DNA of 11,842 nucleotides from Fidelibacterota bacterium (GTDB lineage Bacteria; Fidelibacterota; Marinisomatia; Marinisomatales; TCS55): positions 1 to 11,842 of the forward strand of contig JAAZYT010000137.1 in the NCBI GenBank assembly GCA_014239505.1. The letters are read 5' to 3'. The notes beneath the pieces were generated by a model, which was given only the letters and a program-made list of their open reading frames with translations, did not search any database and was not told the DNA's origin. The translations under genes and the position numbers were made by a program. This document shows, piece by piece, positions 6,329 through 11,842 of this stretch (positions are counted from its first letter, which is position 1; the number at the start of each line of letters is the position of its first letter).

Positions 6329-9316
6329 ATGCCTAAAGACTCTAAATCATCATTCAATTTTCAAGACCTCATGTTGCATCGCATTCATGAAATCTTACTT
6401 GTCGCAAGTCCTTATGATTCATTTATTCTTGAAGAGGATGGTCGACTAACGCAACAAATTCTTTATGAGTATTTAGGGATGAATTTATCATATGCGCCTA
6501 GAGTATGGCATGCAAAAAATGCAACCACTGGACTTAAAATGCTTTCTGATAGAAGCTATGATCTTGTAATCGTTATGATGCGTATAGCTGATATGGATCC
6601 AATTACATTTGGTGAAAAAGTCAAAGCTGAATACCCAGATAAACCTATAGTACTCCTTGCTTTTGATGAATCAGAAATAACATCCTTACCTCAAGAAAGA
6701 ATGCAAAAAAGCATCGATAAAGTTTTTATATGGTCAGGGAATGCCAATCTCTTTCCAGCAGTTATAAAAAACTTTGAAGATAAAATGAATTTTAAACGTG
6801 ATTATAAGATTGCTGACATAAGAGCAATTATTCTGGTGGAAGATAATCCACGTTACTATTCAGTAATACTTCCACTTATATACAGAACCGCACTTCTGCA
6901 CGCTAGAGATTTAATAAGTAAAAGTCTTTCTGATACAGATAGGCTTTTACTATTTAGAGCACGACCCAAAATAATTTTGGTTTCAACTTATGAAGAAGCA
7001 ATTAAATATTATGATGATTACCGTCATAATATTCTTGGCTTTATATCAGATGTTCGATTTCCAAAGAATAATGAATTAGATGATCATGCAGGGATCAAGC
7101 TTGCAGAGTATATTCGTCAAAAAGATTCTGATATGCCAATAATACTACAATCAACAAACCCACATCATAATGAAGATGCAACTGCTATCAATGCATCATT
7201 CATTCATAAAAAGTCTTCTTCTTTACTACAAGAGCTTGAAGACTTTATTATTAACAATTTTGGTTTTGGAGATTTTATTTTTAGAAATAAGCGTGGCAAA
7301 GAAATTTCAAGTGCCAGTGATTTAAAATCATTAAAAAAATCTCTCAATAAAATTCCAGATAAAACTCTAGAATATCATGCTTCTAAAAACCACTTTTCAA
7401 ACTGGCTTGCAGTGAGAGGTGAATTTTCTATCGCATCAATTATAAGACCTCTTAAAGTAGTTGATTTCAATACTTTAGATGATTTACGTAAACTTATAAT
7501 TGAACAAATAGATATAAGTTTAGAAGCTAACAACGAAGGTCGTATTGTCCAATATTCTCCTACAACAAAAGATAAAAGTCTAAATTTTGTGAGACTATCT
7601 ACTGGCTCTCTAGGCGGTAAGGCGAGAGGTCTGGCTTTTGCAATCAATCTACTGTCAGAATCAAAAATAGATAAAAAATATAATAATATAAAATTACGAG
7701 TCCCTAAAGTTGCAGTTATTGGAACTGATGACTTTGATCATTTCATGGAAGATAACAAACTTTGGAAAACAGCCTTTTCTAAAGAAAAAACAGATAAAGC
7801 GATTATTAAAGCATTTTTAAGAGGTAAACTTTCTAAAAAACTCATAAGAACATTATCCAAATATCTTACTGAAGTAAAATACCCTATTGCTGTTCGATCA
7901 TCTAGCCTGCTTGAAGATTCACAATACCAACCATTAGCTGGAATGTATTCAACCTATATGCTTCCAAATTCAGATACGTCTAAAACTGTAAGGCTTGAAC
8001 AATTAAAAAAAGCTATAAAACTAGTGTATGCTTCAACCTACCTTAAAGAACCAAAGGCGCTTATAGAAAACTCTGTACACCATCATGAAGAGGAAAAAAT
8101 GGCCGTAATCATTATGGAATTGGTTGGTAAAGAGCATAGAAATTTATTTTACCCTAGCGCAAGTGGCTCTGCTCAAAGTTTTAATTATTACCCAGTATCA
8201 TACATGAAACGCAATGAAGGTGTTGCTCATATAGCTTTAGGTTTAGGTAGAACGATTGCAGAAGGTGAAAAAGCTTTAAGATTCTCTCCCAAATATCCTG
8301 GAATTATTCCTCAATACTATTCAATTAGATCAACAATTGATAATTCTCAAAATCAATTTTATGCTTTGGATCTAAAAAAAGCTTCGCGTCTTCTTAAAGA
8401 TGCTGAACAAGAGAATACATCTTCATTTGAACTTTCGATAGCTGAACAAGATGGAGAACTCTATTGGGCGGGTAGTGTAATATCTAATACTGACAATGTT
8501 TTAAGAGATTCTCTTCGATATGAAGGTCCAAGGGTCATAACCTTCCCTTCTTTTTTAAAATGGGAAACTTCACCTGTTCCAGATATATTAATTGATGTTT
8601 TAAAAATGGGTGAAAATGCATTAGGCTGTCCAATTGAAATTGAATTTGCCATAAATATGTATAAAGATGATAAAAAAGAAAATGAATTTTGTTTGCTCCA
8701 AATAAAACCGATGGTAATTGGCGGTGTTGAACGAGTTCACGAACTCGAATCGATAAATAAAGATGATATATTTTGTAAGAGTTCCATTGCATTGGGAAAT
8801 GGGCTTATAGATAATATTCAAAATATTGTTATTGTTGATCCAAATACTTTTGATGCTTCACAAACTGAAATAATCGCTAAAGATATTGAACATATTAACA
8901 AAAAGATGCCTAAAGATGAAAATTTTATCCTAATTGGTCCTGGCAGGTGGGGCTCAGCTGACCCATGGCTAGGAGTGCCTGTCGAATGGGCTCAAATATC
9001 TAATGCTAAAGTAATTGTAGAATTTGGTATGAATGATTTTCCTGTGGACCCATCTTTTGGAAGTCACTTTTTTCAGAATGTCACTTCAATGCGCATTGGC
9101 TATTTTACACTAAACCATAAAAAGAAAAATGATTACTTGGATTTAAAATGGCTCAATGAACAAAAAGTAGTCGCAGTAACAAAATACATAAAGTGGATAC
9201 GCTTAGAACGGCCATTTACGGTTACAATTGATGGTGAAACGGGGAACGGCTCAATTATTAAGCCACTAAAACCTACTCAAGAAATAATGGATGAGCATGA
9301 GGCTTCCGGTATATAA
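6329..9316 (+). CDS. Two-receiver, PEP/pyruvate-binding (PPDK_N) ATP-grasp protein with unassigned C-terminal domain
   Basis: The 995-residue protein has four parts. Receiver domain 1 (about 21-150) is degenerate: the acidic pair is replaced by SPYD, and the phosphoacceptor position in YDLVIVMM is Met83. Receiver domain 2 (about 163-310) is intact: acidic pair Glu171-Asp172 in LVEDNP, phosphoacceptor Asp241 in FISDVRFP, Ser275/Thr276, and Lys294. The PEP/pyruvate-binding ATP-grasp domain (about 420-796) shows STGSLGGKARG with Lys431, AVRSSSLLED with Arg523, LAGMYSTYML, ALGLGRTIAEG, PIEIEF and LLQIKP. A C-terminal region of about 190 residues carries GPGRWGSADPWLGVP (870-884). The swivelling phosphohistidine and TIM-barrel PEP-utilising domains of PEP synthase are absent, so it cannot make PEP alone. 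Proteins of this size and arrangement occur in Bacteroidetes, often labelled PEP synthase. I infer a signalling or phosphate-transfer role. No clear Shine-Dalgarno precedes the ATG; Met15 (6371) is a less likely start. Confidence 0.82.
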   Translation: MPKDSKSSFNFQDLMLHRIHEILLVASPYDSFILEEDGRLTQQILYEYLGMNLSYAPRVWHAKNATTGLKMLSDRSYDLVIVMMRIADMDPITFGEKVKAEYPDKPIVLLAFDESEITSLPQERMQKSIDKVFIWSGNANLFPAVIKNFEDKMNFKRDYKIADIRAIILVEDNPRYYSVILPLIYRTALLHARDLISKSLSDTDRLLLFRARPKIILVSTYEEAIKYYDDYRHNILGFISDVRFPKNNELDDHAGIKLAEYIRQKDSDMPIILQSTNPHHNEDATAINASFIHKKSSSLLQELEDFIINNFGFGDFIFRNKRGKEISSASDLKSLKKSLNKIPDKTLEYHASKNHFSNWLAVRGEFSIASIIRPLKVVDFNTLDDLRKLIIEQIDISLEANNEGRIVQYSPTTKDKSLNFVRLSTGSLGGKARGLAFAINLLSESKIDKKYNNIKLRVPKVAVIGTDDFDHFMEDNKLWKTAFSKEKTDKAIIKAFLRGKLSKKLIRTLSKYLTEVKYPIAVRSSSLLEDSQYQPLAGMYSTYMLPNSDTSKTVRLEQLKKAIKLVYASTYLKEPKALIENSVHHHEEEKMAVIIMELVGKEHRNLFYPSASGSAQSFNYYPVSYMKRNEGVAHIALGLGRTIAEGEKALRFSPKYPGIIPQYYSIRSTIDNSQNQFYALDLKKASRLLKDAEQENTSSFELSIAEQDGELYWAGSVISNTDNVLRDSLRYEGPRVITFPSFLKWETSPVPDILIDVLKMGENALGCPIEIEFAINMYKDDKKENEFCLLQIKPMVIGGVERVHELESINKDDIFCKSSIALGNGLIDNIQNIVIVDPNTFDASQTEIIAKDIEHINKKMPKDENFILIGPGRWGSADPWLGVPVEWAQISNAKVIVEFGMNDFPVDPSFGSHFFQNVTSMRIGYFTLNHKKKNDYLDLKWLNEQKVVAVTKYIKWIRLERPFTVTIDGETGNGSIIKPLKPTQEIMDEHEASGI

Positions 9317-9352
9317 AAAAGCCCTATTTTTTTTAATAAACAGAGCTTTTTT
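9315..9352. terminator. Bidirectional hairpin terminator between convergent genes
   Basis: AAAAAAGCCCT (9315-9325) pairs with AGAGCTTTTTT (9342-9352) over eleven positions with one C-A mismatch, across an AT-rich loop. The stem ends in T runs on both strands. It overlaps the stop codon of the rightward gene and lies just beyond the stop of the leftward gdhA, as expected for a shared rho-independent terminator. Confidence 0.65.
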
Positions 9353-9376
9353 ACTTATTATTTTTCTAGTTTTTAA

Positions 9377-10714
<1,338 letters not shown>

Positions 10715-10776
10715 TGATACTCCTTAGAACGATACAGTTAATATAAAACACTATTTTTCTCATTAAAAAATCCGGA

Positions 10777-10814
10777 CGAAATTAATAGATAAATAATAAT
10801 AAAGTTGCACAAAA
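10777..10814 (-). promoter_or_regulatory. gdhA: Candidate gdhA promoter (TAnnTTTG-like box)
   Basis: Reading leftward, TTTTG (10814-10810) is followed 25 bases later by TAATTTCG (10784-10777), one base from the Bacteroidetes -7 consensus TAnnTTTG. It would give a leader of about 55-60 bases ending in the strong gdhA ribosome site. The spacer is longer than usual, and the organism's sigma factor is assumed. Confidence 0.3.
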
Positions 10815-10817
10815 TTG

Positions 10818-10850
10818 TTTGAAGAAGATTGTTTAAGTAAGCTAATTTCG
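10818..10850 (+). promoter_or_regulatory. Candidate tRNA-Met promoter (TAnnTTTG-like box)
   Basis: TTTG (10818-10821) is followed 21 bases later by TAATTTCG (10843-10850), the same octamer that faces gdhA on the other strand. The spacing fits the Bacteroidetes TTTG-N(17-23)-TAnnTTTG pattern, and the tRNA begins 23 bases downstream. Confidence 0.35.
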
Positions 10851-10873
10851 GAAGCTTTATTGATAAATAAAAT

Positions 10874-10947
10874 GGCGGAGTAGCTCAGCTGGTTAGAGCA
10901 TCGGAATCATAATCCGAGTGTCGGGGGTTCAAGTCCCTCCTCCGCTA
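10874..10947 (+). tRNA. tRNA-Met (anticodon CAT), probably elongator
   Basis: The 74-base gene has a complete cloverleaf. The acceptor is GGCGGAG/CTCCGCT with a G1-T72 wobble and discriminator A. The D-arm is followed by anticodon stem TCGGA/TCCGA around loop ATCATAA, giving CAT at 34-36. The T-arm is GGGGG-TTCAAGT-CCCTC. It lacks the initiator hallmarks (unpaired C1-A72, three G-C pairs above the anticodon loop). The GGCGGnG...CnCCGCTA acceptor resembles elongator tRNA-Met in many bacteria. A lysidine-modified tRNA-Ile2 also has a CAT gene anticodon and is not fully excluded. CCA is not encoded (CTA follows). Confidence 0.93.
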
Positions 10948-10991
10948 CTATCTTTTCTTGACGGTAAGTCATACTATAATCACAAATCACC

Positions 10992-11054
10992 TGTAGCACG
11001 TTATTGATTGAATTTGCCCTAAAATGTACCATTTACTGCTACATATATGCTACA
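10992..11054. repeat. TGTAGCA / TGCTACA repeat cluster
   Basis: The heptamer TGCTACA occurs twice in direct orientation at 11037-11043 and 11048-11054, eleven bases apart, which places both copies on the same face of the helix. An inverted copy TGTAGCA lies at 10992-10998. The cluster is in the 125-base gap between tRNA-Met and the winged-helix gene. It could be a protein-binding site (iteron-like or an operator) or chance in a short AT-rich gap. Nothing else is recognisable in the gap. Confidence 0.35.
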
Positions 11055-11066
11055 CCTTATTATATC

Positions 11067-11085
11067 TAAGCCTCAATAAGGCTTA
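11067..11085. other. Perfect hairpin over the stop of the winged-helix gene
   Basis: TAAGCCT (11067-11073) pairs perfectly with AGGCTTA (11079-11085) around a 5-base loop and spans the TGA of the leftward gene. No T run follows in the direction of that gene, so it is only a weak terminator candidate and may be an mRNA 3'-end stabiliser. Confidence 0.35.
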
Positions 11086-11570
11086 TTTCTCCAAAAATTA
11101 TTTTTGTAAAGTTCAAGTTTAGTATAATTCTCTTTTGTAAGAAGCTTTCTAATACCTGAACCTTGTTCGCTAAAGAAAGCTAATTCTTCAATTGGTATTT
11201 TCAAGCCAACATTTTGAAATAATGGATTTACATAATAAGTATATCCAAAAGGGATAATTGCCTTTTGATTTTGTAGGTTCTTTATAATTGTAGATACTTG
11301 TGGAAGTGTAACTTTTAGTGAATCTGAAAAGTCTTTTTGTCTTGCAGGCTCCCATCTTCCATTTAGTTTTATTTTCTTCAATAGCATTGACCCTTTAAAG
11401 AGAAAATCTCTGCAAATAATCATAAAATGGCCCTCTGAAATTGGGTTTCTTAACGTAGAAGCTTTATTAACTATGTTAAATTGTTTATATCTGATTGGGT
11501 AGGCAGGTAATATTTCATAAAGTTTATTCAGTTCTATTAACATTTGTTTAGACTTTGTACTCTTTTTCAT
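11073..11570 (-). CDS. Winged-helix DNA-binding protein, RepL-like (possible plasmid or phage replication initiator)
   Basis: This 165-residue protein is not confidently recognised. Residues about 77-105 (RQKDFSDSLKVTLPQVSTI onward) read as a helix-turn-helix: a hydrophobic first helix, a turn at VTLP, and a recognition helix QVSTIIKNLQ. A beta wing with YYVNP (112-116) follows. HTH-wing-(Y/M)xxNP is the arrangement of RepL-type plasmid replication proteins and related winged-helix regulators. The N-terminal 40 residues are Lys-rich, and residues 45-70 form an IICRDFLFKG-like beta/helix stretch. No Shine-Dalgarno precedes the ATG at 11570. Its position just beyond a tRNA, next to short repeats, suggests an integrated element, though no integrase is visible. 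A transcriptional regulator is the main alternative. Confidence 0.55.
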   Translation of the reverse strand: MKKSTKSKQMLIELNKLYEILPAYPIRYKQFNIVNKASTLRNPISEGHFMIICRDFLFKGSMLLKKIKLNGRWEPARQKDFSDSLKVTLPQVSTIIKNLQNQKAIIPFGYTYYVNPLFQNVGLKIPIEELAFFSEQGSGIRKLLTKENYTKLELYKNNFWRNKPY

Positions 11571-11653
11571 AAACTATACTTGATATAAATTGATCAGAAT
11601 ATGTATATATCGAGCACTATTCATATTTCACAAAGAATCGTATCACAGAGTCT

Positions 11654-11842
11654 CTAATGATCGATTTTATTGACAGGTGTGGCACCAGTTTCCACGCAAA
11701 AAACACCTGTATCAGCAGTGATTGAACATTTTGAACCTGACATACGTTCAAGTGATCTTCGAGCCTCCTTGGGCGAATAAAATGAAGCTTGGTACACCCA
11801 TAGATCAATGTTCATTCCTATTACTACTAACTTGAAGTATCG
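11654..11842 (-). CDS. Unrecognised small ORF, open at right edge
   Basis: A leftward frame is open from the window edge for 62 codons to the TAG at 11654-11656. An ATG at 11815 would give a 53-residue protein beginning MNIDLWVYQASFYSPK and containing two Cys. If it extends beyond the edge it is the C-terminus of a longer gene. Third-position GC (about 31%) is below the local average (about 41%), as expected for coding DNA in an AT-rich genome. However, a shorter plus-strand frame over the same bases has similar statistics. I recognise no family. Confidence 0.3.
   Translation of the reverse strand, partial: RYFKLVVIGMNIDLWVYQASFYSPKEARRSLERMSGSKCSITADTGVFCVETGATPVNKIDH

Noticed and set aside
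6246..6449. Plus-strand 67-codon ORF in the divergent intergenic region
   Set aside because: Overlaps the start of the 995-codon gene in another frame and is low-complexity AT-rich translation.
10958..10980. TTGACG and TATAAT just after tRNA-Met, resembling a sigma-70 promoter
   Set aside because: The spacer is only 11 bases, and no rightward gene follows.
11663..11779. Plus-strand open frame of about 39 codons without ATG (LLTGVAPVS onward)
   Set aside because: Short, lacks a ribosome site and is preceded directly by a stop. Its third-position GC is coding-like, so it is not fully excluded, but the longer minus-strand frame was preferred.
11617..11808. Minus-strand 63-codon ORF with TTG start
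   Set aside because: It overlaps the frame open to the window edge and its composition is less protein-like; no family recognised.

Overview
The window is a low-GC (about one third G+C), gene-dense bacterial chromosome segment. The organism cannot be named from sequence alone. The lipid-free 'LFAQ' signal peptide on the TPR protein, TAnnTTTG-like promoter boxes and a REC-REC-PEP/pyruvate-binding protein of a type I associate with Bacteroidetes and relatives all point to the FCB (Bacteroidetes/Chlorobi/Marinimicrobia-like) part of the tree, perhaps a marine lineage. This is inference.

Layout. Positions 1-6125 hold one compact leftward gene cluster, read in the order pgk, tpiA, secG, tRNA-Leu(GAG), TPR lipid-free exported protein, HAD hydrolase, acpS, nnr (cut by the left edge). 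The genes abut or are separated by at most about 30 bases, so the tRNA appears to be cotranscribed with protein genes. A 203-base divergent intergenic region follows. Then comes a rightward 995-residue protein with two receiver domains fused to a PEP/pyruvate-binding ATP-grasp domain. A bidirectional hairpin terminator separates it from the convergent gdhA (NADP-type glutamate dehydrogenase). Next is a divergent region with two inward-to-gene copies of one octamer, and a tRNA-Met(CAT). To the right of the tRNA the content becomes accessory: a short repeat cluster, a winged-helix gene resembling RepL-type replication proteins, and an unrecognised ORF running off the right edge in DNA of slightly higher GC.

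How the parts work together. pgk and tpiA are lower-glycolysis genes. SecG and the exported TPR protein concern export and the envelope. AcpS activates acyl carrier protein, Nnr repairs damaged NAD(P)H, and the HAD enzyme is probably a small-molecule phosphatase. The PEP/pyruvate-binding protein lacks the catalytic swivelling and TIM-barrel domains of PEP synthase, so it is more likely a nucleotide/phosphate-sensing signalling protein than a glycolytic enzyme.

The points most worth a second look are: (1) acpS has no usable start codon, yet a single missing G would restore both an ATG and an ATGA overlap with the HAD gene; (2) the REC-REC-PPDK_N protein, in which receiver 1 is dead and receiver 2 is intact, has an unassigned C-terminal domain; (3) the secG-tRNA-Leu(GAG) adjacency is the same as in E. 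coli; (4) a possible integrated element lies beside tRNA-Met.
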